Source: an uncultured Filifactor sp. (GTDB taxonomy: Bacteria; Bacillota; Clostridia; Peptostreptococcales; Filifactoraceae). Taken from it: DNA of 7,801 bases. Below are positions 1 through 7,681 of this stretch, in pieces. Below the pieces are notes generated by a model. That model had not been told where the DNA came from. It saw only the letters and a program-made list of their open reading frames with translations, and searched no databases. The position numbers were made by a program, and so were the translations under genes. Numbering within the stretch: position 1 is the stretch's first letter; each line of letters begins with the position of its first letter. The stretch is taken from contig CAMYCP010000054.1 in NCBI GenBank assembly GCA_947254385.1, positions 1-7,801 on the forward strand. Reading direction: 5' to 3'.

Positions 1-2102
1 CTTTTTAAAATCTCCAATTTTTCTTCTATATTCTTAAGTTTATCGTCCTTTTTAAGCATTTCTATTTTTTCTTTGTCATCTTTTACAATTCTTTCTTCTT
101 TTCTGAAGTCAAGTTCTTCAAAATTTTCATATTCCTTAAACAAGAAGATGTTTTTTAAAAGTTCTTCTATCGAGTTTTCTTCTTTTTCATATTTTTCCAA
201 ATGGTCAACGTGAGTTTTAAGTTTGTTTTCCATGTCGTTTAAGTCCTGTTTAAGATTGTCGATTTTTTGCCTGTTGGAAAATCCCAATACATAATTACTT
301 CTCTTGCCGATTGCTTGTCTATCGTCTTTTTCGTGACGTAAACCTTGTTTTATCTGCCCTTCTTTGGTGATTGCCCTTTCAGATTGTCTGAATTCTTCGA
401 TGGTTTCGGCACATATATGCGAAAATCGGCGGTTTGTTTCTTTTTTAATATAAGATGTGAATATTGTATCTTCCTTAATTGTTATTTTGGATATTACGGT
501 ATTTTTTCCGGTCGCTTTTTCATCGCCCTTTATGTTTTTCGGGACCTTATAGTATACAAGTTTACCGTTTAAATCACATCTGTTTACATATCCCGACACT
601 TTGTCATAATTTTCTTCGCCAACCAGCATGGAGAGGGCAAATGAGTGCATAAGCCTTTCTATCGCTCCTTCCCATTCGCTCTCTTGAATTTTCACTTCTA
701 TAAGTTCCCCGATGAACGGGAGATCATTTGCGGAAATTCCGGTTATACTGCACATCTGTTCACGTATTTTTATAAGGCTTGAGGGAATATTTGATTTACG
801 TGAAAGTAGTGATTTTATTTCAGTATTGATTTTATTCGTTTCATTCTCCGTGTTTTTTATGATGAATTCTTCGTCACGAATTTTGTTTTTGATTTCAATT
901 TTTTTTTCTTTGTTTTCTTCTTCCGTGAGAGAAATATACTCAAGGTTTTTATTAAAAATTTCCAAAGACTCCGCTTTTACTCTGCCAAGTTTTCCCGCAA
1001 GTGCGTTATATTTTTGCAGACGAATTTTTTTCTCCTGTATTTTCGCCGCCAGTGTTTCGATTTCTCTCTTTAAGTTTTCTATTTTTCCCCCGCCGGTTTG
1101 GTATATTATACGTGTGAGGTCGTCTATTTCTTTTTCTTTCAAACTTTCATCTTTTTCAGAAACTGCAAGATTTTGTTCGGCTTTTTTTAAATTCAACGAC
1201 AACTCTTCGGCTTTTTTTTGTAAAATTCGGTCTTTTTTTCCCGCAACCCATACGTTCAAACTTTCCTTTGCGAATTTTATTTTGTTTTCTTCATCCGAAT
1301 ATTTTTCGTAAATTTTACCTTTTTCCGATATCGGCTTTAAAATTTTTATCATCTCTTCCGCAGTCAATATTGCATTGTAAGCATTGCTAAGGCTTGAGTA
1401 AAGTTCTAAAAGATTTTTGATGTGTTCGCCTATGTCGTTTTTTTCCAATATGCTGTCTTTTACAAACGAATTTATTGAGCTTATTTTTTTCATTGAAATT
1501 GTTTGATTGAAAATGTTTATTGCGTTGTCGTTTAATTGCCCCATGAGTTTTTTAAATTTTAAGGAGTATTGTCTGTATGTGTCAAAGGTATATGCACCTT
1601 TTTGTTCCAGAGTTTTTTTAAAAGAGCCTATACTTTTTGATATGTTGAAATCTTCGATTATTGAAAGTTCTTTTTTAGATACGACAAACAGTTTTTTTAA
1701 TGTCGACGCATCCGTAAAATAAAAGAGTATTGCAAGCGTTACACTTATGTGTTTTTCATAGTTGTGAAATACCCCCAAAATTACGGAATACGACTTGTAA
1801 TCACGCAGAGCCTCCGCTCCGGTGTCGCTTTTTTTGCCGTAATAACCCAGCACGTATGATACTTCCGTACGTTCCCGTGCCGACGCATCGGCAGCTTTGT
1901 TGTACGTTCTCTTGGAGGCGTTCACTAAAAGTGTGGACAGTGCATCCACCACCGTCGATTTACCGGAGCCGGATTCTCCCGTCAAAAGCGAGTTTTTGCC
2001 GTCCGGAAAATATTCATACGTGCCGTTAAACGTGCCCCAATTATGTATTTGTAGTGATTTTAACCGTATTCCCGTTTTTTCTTTTAAATCAAGCTCATTC
2101 AT
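1..2102 (-). CDS. jetC: Wadjet SMC-like ATPase JetC (partial, C-terminus off the left edge)
   Basis: This is the ATPase/SMC-like subunit of the Wadjet complex (COG4913 family, MukB/SMC-related). In the family it dimerises, binds JetA and JetB and uses ATP to extrude DNA loops. I translated the frame by hand: it is open for 700 codons with no stop. It starts ATG at 2102 (MNELDLKEKTG), 8 bp inside jetB, with an AAAGGAAA ribosome binding site just upstream. An N-terminal ATPase half shows the family motif HNWGTF at residues 20-25 and a Walker A, GESGSGKST, at 42-50 (K48). Long Glu/Lys-rich coiled coil fills about 270-430. A hinge-like conserved block lies at about 445-520, with LPFIGELIEV at 461-470, GAIERLMHSFALSMLV from 479, and GKLVYYKV near 515. 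A second coiled coil runs to the edge. Family members are about 1,100 residues, so the C-terminal coil, Walker B and signature motif lie outside. No frameshift or stop is seen in the visible part. Confidence 0.93.
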   Translation of the reverse strand, partial: MNELDLKEKTGIRLKSLQIHNWGTFNGTYEYFPDGKNSLLTGESGSGKSTVVDALSTLLVNASKRTYNKAADASARERTEVSYVLGYYGKKSDTGAEALRDYKSYSVILGVFHNYEKHISVTLAILFYFTDASTLKKLFVVSKKELSIIEDFNISKSIGSFKKTLEQKGAYTFDTYRQYSLKFKKLMGQLNDNAINIFNQTISMKKISSINSFVKDSILEKNDIGEHIKNLLELYSSLSNAYNAILTAEEMIKILKPISEKGKIYEKYSDEENKIKFAKESLNVWVAGKKDRILQKKAEELSLNLKKAEQNLAVSEKDESLKEKEIDDLTRIIYQTGGGKIENLKREIETLAAKIQEKKIRLQKYNALAGKLGRVKAESLEIFNKNLEYISLTEEENKEKKIEIKNKIRDEEFIIKNTENETNKINTEIKSLLSRKSNIPSSLIKIREQMCSITGISANDLPFIGELIEVKIQESEWEGAIERLMHSFALSMLVGEENYDKVSGYVNRCDLNGKLVYYKVPKNIKGDEKATGKNTVISKITIKEDTIFTSYIKKETNRRFSHICAETIEEFRQSERAITKEGQIKQGLRHEKDDRQAIGKRSNYVLGFSNRQKIDNLKQDLNDMENKLKTHVDHLEKYEKEENSIEELLKNIFLFKEYENFEELDFRKEERIVKDDKEKIEMLKKDDKLKNIEEKLEILK

Positions 2103-2691
2103 CGTCGTTTCCTTTGGCATAATCAATGTATTTTTTTAGTCTCACGTTGTATTCGGATACCGTTTCGGCATCTACATAACTTTTAATTATGTTTTGAATT
2201 TCAAATTCGTCGCCACTTTTTAAACGGCGTAAAAATCCAAGTTTTTCAATATTATTTATCGCCGTTCTGATTTTTTTTTGAAGTTTTATTTCATCCGAGC
2301 TCTGCGCAAAATACGGTGTCATTTTAGCTATTATTTCATCTTCCGATACGGTTTTCATGTCGTCAAATTCATTTTCTTCCTTATATATGAGTTCTTTTCT
2401 GAGTATCATCAGCAAAAAGCTAGTCACAAAATCAAGTTGCCTCTTAATTACAAGTTTTATAGGGGCATCTTCTTCGTTTTCATATGTCTTGCTTTTAAGG
2501 TACGCATAACCGTCCGTCGTGTCAAATATCAATCTTAATCCTATTTTGGAAAGATAATCTTCAATTTCCGCACGGTTTTCCGATACGATGTTCCATACGG
2601 CGGGGCGGTCTTTGCGGTTTAATATGCCTTTAAGCAGGTAAATGATTGCATTTGATATGTCTCTTTCACTTTTATCCATAGAATTTTTCAC
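2095..2691 (-). CDS. jetB: Wadjet KITE-like subunit JetB (DUF4194)
   Basis: This is the small winged-helix (KITE/MukE-like) subunit of the Wadjet SMC complex. In the family it bridges the JetA kleisin and the JetC ATPase heads. The 198-residue product is of normal length and carries the DUF4194 pattern: LLKGILNRKDRPAVWN at 19-34, IGLRLIFDTTDGYAYLKSK at 50-68, the RQLDFVTSFLLMILRKEL helix at 84-101, and a C-terminal LGFLRRLKSGDEFEIQNIIK at 151-170. It overlaps the end of jetA by 4 bp (GTGA) and the start of jetC by 8 bp, so the three are almost certainly translationally coupled. The long form starts at GTG 2691, with no ribosome binding site of its own. An ATG four codons later (2679) sits 9 bp after AAGGTG and may be the real start, giving 194 residues. 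Family assignment rests on motif recall, not on a search. Confidence 0.92.
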   Translation of the reverse strand: MKNSMDKSERDISNAIIYLLKGILNRKDRPAVWNIVSENRAEIEDYLSKIGLRLIFDTTDGYAYLKSKTYENEEDAPIKLVIKRQLDFVTSFLLMILRKELIYKEENEFDDMKTVSEDEIIAKMTPYFAQSSDEIKLQKKIRTAINNIEKLGFLRRLKSGDEFEIQNIIKSYVDAETVSEYNVRLKKYIDYAKGNDDE

Positions 2692-4118
2692 CTTGTAAAT
2701 ATTATTTTGGGTATCCGTGCGGATACATACTTGCCGTCATCTCTTTTCCACATTACGGTTTCTTCCGAATTGCTTGATATTTGGGGGATTTTAAGCATGA
2801 AATAGGTAAGAAGTTCCTCCAGACCGTATTGTAAAGGATATTTTTTGATTACTTCGCCCAAGGTTATTTGTTCGTACGCATTAAGCAAGTATTTTATGTT
2901 TTTTTCGAGGAGGTTTTTATCTACCGCCGTATATTTATAAAGTACGGACATATCCACTTCACGGGTGTCATATTGAGGCGGGGTGCTTGTGTCTATTTTA
3001 AGCGGAACTTTAAAAAGCGGTCTGTTAAACACGAGGTTTATGTCAAGTGACGTGTCATCAATTTCAAAAAAATTGCCTTTCGGAAAATCACCCTGAAGTG
3101 ATAAAACATTTTTTTCGATATTTTTTATTGCGGAGTTTATTTGAGTATCTTCCGCCTTCCTGTTATCGTCCACATAACGACTTAAATCCTCCGCCATTAT
3201 TTTTATTATTCTATTTACTCTTATATTTCCTTCCAGCCAATTTAACAGTATGTCATCCTTGTTTTGGCGTTTGCCGATTTTTCTTATGCAAGTCAAATTT
3301 TGGGCGTAATTGAAAAGTTCATCCAAGTGAGTTTTAGAATTGTAAGAAGTTAAAAGATCCAAAAAGCCTTTAAAACTTCTGCCTTGCTCCGTCTCCATAA
3401 CTTCTTTTTCACTATCGAAGTAATTTTCCACGAGATTGCCTTTGCCCCCTTGCCACGTGGCAAATTTTTCACGAAAATTTCTATGCATATCTCTGAAATT
3501 TTGTTCCAGTTCTCTAAAATCCGATGAGATTTCTCCCGCAATCTTTAAGGTTTGCAAAAAATTTTCTTTTATTTTACCATCTTCCCATACGGATATTTCT
3601 CCGGATTTCACCTTATTAATTTCATTTTCGATGTCGGCTTTACGTTTAAGCAAATCTTTGAGCCGTTCATCGGGATCCGCCTCACTTTGACGTTTTATTT
3701 CTTCAAGTATGTTGAATACTATCATTAGTTTGGATTCTGTGCCTATAAAGGTTTCAGCTTTTAAGCCGAGTATGTATTCTATCGCTTTTTGTGCTTTGAG
3801 TGTAAGATCTGTATATACAGTGTCATCTTTTTTGTCGACGGGGCGAAACCGCCTTATGTACCCGTATTCTTCACTTGACCATGAAGTTATATAGTCATAC
3901 GGCGTCTTTTTGGTGTCGTCAAATTCTTCAAGACTTTCCATATACGATTCTAAATGTGATATGAGTTCATCCTCCGGAATTTCTCTTTTGTATTCTTCCA
4001 TAAATTCACGATACAGAAAAGAAATTACAAACGGCGCATTGTTTGCGGTCAAAAGTCGCCACGATACATTGTTTTGTCTTAAAGCGGACAAATTGTAATA
4101 CGACATATGATCATTCAT
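2688..4118 (-). CDS. jetA: Wadjet kleisin-like subunit JetA (DUF3375)
   Basis: This is the MukF/kleisin-like subunit of the type I Wadjet plasmid-defence complex. The 476-residue protein is full length for DUF3375. The N-terminal helical part shows the family pattern SALRQNNVSWRLLTANNAPF at 11-30 and FLYREF at 34-39, followed by the conserved TESKLMIVFNILEEI at 127-141. A coiled-coil region at about 145-215 includes ERLKDLLKRKADIENEINKV and the DFRELEQNFRDMHRNFRE stretch (200-217). The C-terminal end has YPLQYGLEELLTYF at 427-440 and finishes ARIPKIIFTR, matching the family's C-terminal pattern. It is the first gene of jetABC and ends in a 4-bp overlap with jetB. The start is ATG 4118, with another ATG at 4106. 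An in-frame TAA at about 4149-4151 excludes a longer ATG form. Neither ATG has a recognisable Shine-Dalgarno sequence, which is odd for the first gene of an operon. Confidence 0.93.
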   Translation of the reverse strand: MNDHMSYYNLSALRQNNVSWRLLTANNAPFVISFLYREFMEEYKREIPEDELISHLESYMESLEEFDDTKKTPYDYITSWSSEEYGYIRRFRPVDKKDDTVYTDLTLKAQKAIEYILGLKAETFIGTESKLMIVFNILEEIKRQSEADPDERLKDLLKRKADIENEINKVKSGEISVWEDGKIKENFLQTLKIAGEISSDFRELEQNFRDMHRNFREKFATWQGGKGNLVENYFDSEKEVMETEQGRSFKGFLDLLTSYNSKTHLDELFNYAQNLTCIRKIGKRQNKDDILLNWLEGNIRVNRIIKIMAEDLSRYVDDNRKAEDTQINSAIKNIEKNVLSLQGDFPKGNFFEIDDTSLDINLVFNRPLFKVPLKIDTSTPPQYDTREVDMSVLYKYTAVDKNLLEKNIKYLLNAYEQITLGEVIKKYPLQYGLEELLTYFMLKIPQISSNSEETVMWKRDDGKYVSARIPKIIFTR

Positions 4119-4129
4119 AAAGTCGATTC

Positions 4130-4171
4130 GGTTGCGAAAACCCGCTTACTTTAGCGGATAAAAAAGCAACC
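4130..4171 (-). promoter_or_regulatory. nested inverted repeat in the jetA leader
   Basis: An outer perfect 6-bp inverted repeat (GGTTGC at 4130-4135, GCAACC at 4166-4171) encloses an inner perfect 5-bp one (CCGCT at 4142-4146, AGCGG at 4153-4157, 6-nt loop). In a jetA transcript the structure would end 11 nt before the start codon, where the ribosome binding site should be. The inner stem is followed on the minus strand by GTTTT. A translational control structure or weak attenuator is possible. The function is inference. Confidence 0.45.
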
Positions 4172-4177
4172 CTCCCC

Positions 4178-4205
4178 CTCTCTGATATTATGTATATCTT
4201 TGATG
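4178..4205. repeat. direct repeat copy nearest jetA
   Basis: First of two imperfect copies of a 28-30 bp sequence. It shares CTCTCT at the left and ATTATGTATAT followed by YTTTGATG at the right with the copy at 4219-4248, differing by one substitution in the ATTATG half plus a 2-bp length change near the left end. The copies lie in the jetA upstream region, between the putative promoter and the gene. They are candidate regulator-binding sites. Confidence 0.6.
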
Positions 4206-4218
4206 CAAAAGAAACAAG

Positions 4219-4248
4219 CTCTCTTTGAGATTATGTATATTTTTGATG
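4219..4248. repeat. direct repeat copy farther from jetA
   Basis: Second copy of the repeat at 4178-4205, with CTCTCT then ATTATGTATATTTTTGATG. The common ATTATGTATAT cores begin at 4187 and 4230, 43 bp apart, close to four helical turns, so a protein could bind both on the same face of the DNA. On the minus strand each core reads ATATACATAAT, which also resembles a -10 element. Confidence 0.6.
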
Positions 4249-4280
4249 ATACTTAATCTTACGTGTTTTATGTATTCTTT

Positions 4281-4309
4281 ATTATAGTACAAAAACGATT
4301 TTATTAAAA
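4281..4309 (-). promoter_or_regulatory. putative promoter of the jetABC operon
   Basis: A perfect TATAAT lies on the minus strand at 4286-4281. The best -35 at 17 bp spacing is TTTTAA (4309-4304), a poor match to TTGACA, so the promoter may be weak or need an activator. It sits just after the terminator of the upstream kinase gene and would give a leader of about 155 nt before jetA, containing both direct repeats and the nested hairpin. Confidence 0.45.
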
Positions 4310-4314
4310 CGCAT

Positions 4315-4356
4315 AAACCCCCTTAACTTCGTATGTAAACGAAATTAAGGGGGTTT
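4315..4356 (-). terminator. terminator of the histidine kinase gene
   Basis: Two 17-nt arms (4315-4331 and 4340-4356) pair around an 8-nt loop. The arms contain CCCCCTTAA and TTAAGGGGG. The only imperfection is G·U in a minus-strand RNA but C·A in a plus-strand RNA, which favours minus-strand use. It begins 4 nt after the kinase stop codon. The downstream minus-strand tail is interrupted (TTTATGCGTTTT). The plus side is richer in T, so some bidirectional action is possible although no plus-strand gene ends here. It separates the two-component genes from jetABC. Confidence 0.8.
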
Positions 4357-4360
4357 ATTT

Positions 4361-6700
4361 TTAATTTACCGTACAAAATTTAACTTCGGCGGTAAAAAGA
4401 TCCGCATCCGTAAATATGGTGAGTTTTCCTCCTTCAAGTTCCGCAAGGCTTTGCGCTATTGCAAGTCCCAAGCCTGAACCTTCCTCCGTTCTGGATTTAT
4501 CTCCTCTTACAAAACGTTGGCTTATTTCTTCGGTGTCAAAATTCATTTCATATGCGGATATATTTTTAAAACTGAATGTTATGCGGTCAAGTTCTTTTTT
4601 TGCGCTGATATATACACGTGTATTTTTAAGACTATATTTTATTATGTTGTCGATAAGATTTGAGAATATTCGATAAGTTTGTTTGCCGTCAAGACAGCAG
4701 GTTATTTTTTCTTCGGGAAAGTCGGTTTTAAATATCAAATTTGAATTTTCGATTTTTTCCGTCATTTCTTCCATTGTCTGTTTTAAAAGTATTATGGGAT
4801 CAAGGTTTTCCAAGTTCAAATTTATATTGCCGCTGCTTGCCTTGCTCGCTTCAAACAGATCTTCTATCAACGATTTTAAGCGTTCGCTTTTGTCGTATAT
4901 GATTTTTGCGTACTCTTTCTGTTTTTCAGGTTCATTCGAGTTATACAAAAGATCGGAATATGTTATGACCGAGGTGAGCGGAGTTTTAAGGTCGTGGGAT
5001 ACGTTGGTTATAAGTTCGGTTTTGAAATTTCGGCTTTTTATTTCTTTTTGAACCGCACTCTCAAATCCGTTTCTGATGTTGCTGATATTTCCAGCTATGG
5101 CGTTAAAAATTCCGTAATCGGCTTTCATTTTTATGTCGAGGTTGCCTTTCGCCATTTCCGTCGTGTCCTCCTCCAGAAGTTTAATGTAATTACGTATTTT
5201 GTTAAATGCAAGAAACAAGGTACAAAAGATTATACAACCTAAAATAAAAATTATCGCCCTCGAAAAATATCGGATTACTATATAATACAAGCCGCAACTT
5301 ATCCCAAGGATAATAAATGCTTTTATTGTAAAGTCATCGTTGTATATATTGGAGGATATTAATAGATTATAAAGTGTTCTAAACGGAAAAGTTATGAATC
5401 TTATTATAAGCGATTTTTTGAACAAACCGTTCCATATCCCGACTTCATGAATGTTTTTAAAGTCCGTTACCGTAAGATACAACAAAAGCAAGCCGAAGAA
5501 TGCGCTAAACAGTGCAGGGAGAATATATACAAGAAAACTGTGCGCCCCGATTAACATGAAGAGTACTTCGCTCTTGTTGTTGACCAGATAGACCGTACCG
5601 AGCAAAAACGACATGAATACGAACAGACCGTACAACATAAATATAATCATTTTAAATTCCAAGGCTATGTTGCCGTAGGTTCTTACAAGTGTCGAATTTT
5701 GCTGAACTTCAAATTTATCTGAAAGCGCTTTTATCAAAGTAAAAATCATGGCTATTAAAACTATCATAAAAAATACCGCCATGCGTTTTTCAAAGTCATA
5801 GTAATCTCTTTCGCCGAATATACTTAGAAATTTTGAGTCCGACGCATTTGCGGCGCTTATTTTAAAGACCGCTTTTATTTTTAGAGGCTCCGCCGCAACA
5901 TATGCCGCATAATTCGCTTTCAGCCGATTTACCTTATCTATGTTTTCATTTTGTAATTTTACAAATTCATCCGGGAGTTTTTCAGAATTTGTGTATTTGT
6001 AGGCGGGTAGGAGAAAATCCCGCTCTCTTATGCCTGACGTGTCGCTTTTTATCTTTGATGCGTCATAGGAATTATATCCCAAACTTTTCAGTATGTTTTT
6101 AGGATCTTTGTACAGTCCGTATTTATTGAGTTCGTTTCCCGAAACGTCGAGCATTTTATATCCGTCTGTCGATGAGTATACCAGATCCAGACCGTTTTCT
6201 TTGCTGAGATAAAACAGAGCGTTCTCTTTTTTTTCTTCCGTCGAAGCCATGAAAAAATCATCGGCGATTTTTTTAGCCGCATCTGAAACTTTTTCATTGC
6301 AATGAAGTCTGTTTACCTCATAACTTTGGCCGATTGTCCCCGTCATTTCCATATACAAAAAATCATCCGTGTCCGGTTTTATTTTATCCGAACCGGCTAT
6401 GAGTTTGTTATTTTTTGCATCGGTTATGTTAAACGAATACACCTTGCCGGTAAGCGGTTCTAAATGCTGTTTTATCTCGGGCACGCCCTTTTGCACTTCA
6501 TATGTGAGCGCCAAATTCTTAACGTCCATAAACGGTTGGTACCCTTCCTGAATTATTTTGTCGGAAAACGTGTCGTAGATTGTCCTCTTAATTAAAGCCT
6601 GTTGTGCGGCGAAATTTACAAGAGAAGTTACTACCGCCGTTATGGCGAGGGTAAGTAAGAGCCGCTTTAAAAATGAGTTTTTTTCAATATTCTTTTTCAT
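4361..6700 (-). CDS. multi-pass membrane sensor histidine kinase
   Basis: This is a 779-residue membrane histidine kinase, probably the partner of the response regulator encoded just upstream. A first transmembrane helix (about 13-33) leads to an extracytoplasmic region of about 270 residues (34-305) with no domain I recognise. Several hydrophobic helices follow: about 307-325, 350-372, 380-411 (perhaps two), 457-475 and 481-499. A HAMP-like linker covers about 500-550. The DHp helix has NVSHDLKTPLTSV with phospho-acceptor H569. The ATPase domain has an N box, NLIDNIIKYS at 681-690, an F-box-like RFVRGDKSR at 729-737 and a G2 box, GSGLGLAIA at 741-749. The usual DxGxG (G1) motif is replaced by FKNISAYEMNF around 711-721, a variation I recall from related clostridial kinases. 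The start ATG at 6700 follows GAAAGG with 6-nt spacing. The gene is closed by the hairpin at 4315-4356. The signal is unknown. Confidence 0.92.
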   Translation of the reverse strand: MKKNIEKNSFLKRLLLTLAITAVVTSLVNFAAQQALIKRTIYDTFSDKIIQEGYQPFMDVKNLALTYEVQKGVPEIKQHLEPLTGKVYSFNITDAKNNKLIAGSDKIKPDTDDFLYMEMTGTIGQSYEVNRLHCNEKVSDAAKKIADDFFMASTEEKKENALFYLSKENGLDLVYSSTDGYKMLDVSGNELNKYGLYKDPKNILKSLGYNSYDASKIKSDTSGIRERDFLLPAYKYTNSEKLPDEFVKLQNENIDKVNRLKANYAAYVAAEPLKIKAVFKISAANASDSKFLSIFGERDYYDFEKRMAVFFMIVLIAMIFTLIKALSDKFEVQQNSTLVRTYGNIALEFKMIIFMLYGLFVFMSFLLGTVYLVNNKSEVLFMLIGAHSFLVYILPALFSAFFGLLLLYLTVTDFKNIHEVGIWNGLFKKSLIIRFITFPFRTLYNLLISSNIYNDDFTIKAFIILGISCGLYYIVIRYFSRAIIFILGCIIFCTLFLAFNKIRNYIKLLEEDTTEMAKGNLDIKMKADYGIFNAIAGNISNIRNGFESAVQKEIKSRNFKTELITNVSHDLKTPLTSVITYSDLLYNSNEPEKQKEYAKIIYDKSERLKSLIEDLFEASKASSGNINLNLENLDPIILLKQTMEEMTEKIENSNLIFKTDFPEEKITCCLDGKQTYRIFSNLIDNIIKYSLKNTRVYISAKKELDRITFSFKNISAYEMNFDTEEISQRFVRGDKSRTEEGSGLGLAIAQSLAELEGGKLTIFTDADLFTAEVKFCTVN

Positions 6701-6831
6701 ATCGAGCCTTTCTTTTTTAATACTTTAATGTACATTTAAAAATGCAGTATTGAAATTTATCATAATTGCGCATGGAAAAATTAAAGTAAAAATTGATACT
6801 GTCCTTAATAATGTAAATCGTTAAACCTTCC

Positions 6832-6856
6832 AAAAATTCACCGACAGATGGCGAAC
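6832..6856 (-). terminator. weak hairpin between response regulator and kinase genes
   Basis: On the minus strand TTCGCC (6855-6850) pairs with GGTGAA (6842-6837) through six pairs including one G·U, with a 7-nt loop, followed at once by TTTTT (6836-6832). It lies about 42 bp after the response regulator stop. The stem is short, so it may be a partial terminator that lowers kinase expression relative to the regulator, or chance. The rest of the 197-bp gap is AT-rich, with no convincing promoter apart from weak TATGAT/GATAAA-like sequences. Confidence 0.35.
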
Positions 6857-6897
6857 AATAAATGAATGAGTATGAATACAGTCTTTTTACATACTTT

Positions 6898-7623
6898 TTA
6901 AGTTTTAGAAAATGTTTTGTTATCGTCGATTTTAAGACAGAATTTGTAGCCGATGCCCCATACTACCTTGATATATTCAGGATTTTTAGGGTTCACTTCT
7001 ATTTTTTCCCTGATGCGGCGTATATGGACGGTTACGGTCTCGGGATTTATTGCCGGCTCTTTCCATACATTTTCGTAAATTTCATCTATCGAAAAAACTC
7101 TGTTGGGATTACTCATCAAAAGAGAAAGTATCTTGTATTCAAGCGGGGTTATCTTGATATCTTCCCCGTCGACACTCACCTGTCCGGTCATCTTATTTAA
7201 AAATACGCCCCCTATTCTTATAGAATTTGCACCGCTTTCCGCTTTTAAAGAACCGTATCTGGTGTAGCGCCTTATGTTGGAATTTACGCGTGCTATAAGT
7301 TCCATAGGGTTGAAAGGCTTGGTTATGTAGTCGTCGGCACCTATATTAAGCCCTGCAATTTTGTCACTTTCTTCGGATTTTGCCGAAAGCATTATGACCG
7401 GCACAACACTCACCTTTCTAATCTCTTCCACGGCTTTGCTGCCGTCCATTATCGGCATCATTATATCCATTATCAGTAAATCCACATCATTTTCTCTGAA
7501 AATCCTGATTGCCTCCTCTCCGTTGTAGGCGAGAAGTACATTATAATTTACACTCTCAAGATAAACCTGTATTGCACGTGCTATTTCCTTGTCGTCATCC
7601 GCGACTAAAATTGTATATCTCAT
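6898..7623 (-). CDS. OmpR/PhoB-family response regulator
   Basis: This is a DNA-binding response regulator of 241 residues, normal for the family. The receiver domain (1-120) has the acidic pocket at D9-D11, the phospho-acceptor D53 in IMDIMMP, S80 at the Thr/Ser switch position and K102 in the TKPF motif. The C-terminal winged helix (about 135-230) has ITPLEYKILSLLM at 158-170, the recognition region NPETVTVHIRRIREKIE at 193-209 and VVWGIGYKF at 220-228. The start ATG 7623 is preceded by a strong GGAGGAG with near-ideal spacing. It precedes the histidine kinase, and together they form a typical two-component pair of the VanR/PhoB type. Direct repeats with 11-bp period at 7682-7714 lie upstream, the period at which OmpR-family dimers bind, so autoregulation is plausible. 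The target genes are not evident. No specific gene symbol is justified. Confidence 0.94.
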   Translation of the reverse strand: MRYTILVADDDKEIARAIQVYLESVNYNVLLAYNGEEAIRIFRENDVDLLIMDIMMPIMDGSKAVEEIRKVSVVPVIMLSAKSEESDKIAGLNIGADDYITKPFNPMELIARVNSNIRRYTRYGSLKAESGANSIRIGGVFLNKMTGQVSVDGEDIKITPLEYKILSLLMSNPNRVFSIDEIYENVWKEPAINPETVTVHIRRIREKIEVNPKNPEYIKVVWGIGYKFCLKIDDNKTFSKT

Positions 7624-7681
7624 ATTCTCCTCCGTGACTATATATTAACACCTTATTCTTACAAAACACACATCAAAATTC

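Noticed and set aside
712..1311. Open plus-strand frame of 199 codons, Phe/Ser-rich
   Set aside because: It is antisense to the coiled-coil part of jetC; Phe and Ser runs are what Lys/Glu codons give when read backwards. No family resemblance.
4142..4157. Short stem CCGCT/AGCGG followed by GTTTT as an intrinsic terminator before jetA
   Set aside because: Five base pairs and four interrupted T residues are too weak on their own; kept only as part of the nested inverted repeat.
4683..5051. Plus-strand frame of 122 codons opposite the histidine kinase gene
   Set aside because: It is antisense to the conserved kinase domain, with no recognisable product and no convincing ribosome binding site.
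7637..7664. Promoter-like TTGTAA and TATAGT, 16 bp apart, upstream of the response regulator on the minus strand
   Set aside because: Transcription would begin near 7630, inside the GGAGGAG ribosome binding site, leaving almost no leader. A start farther upstream, near the 11-mers, is more likely, but no clear -10 is seen there.
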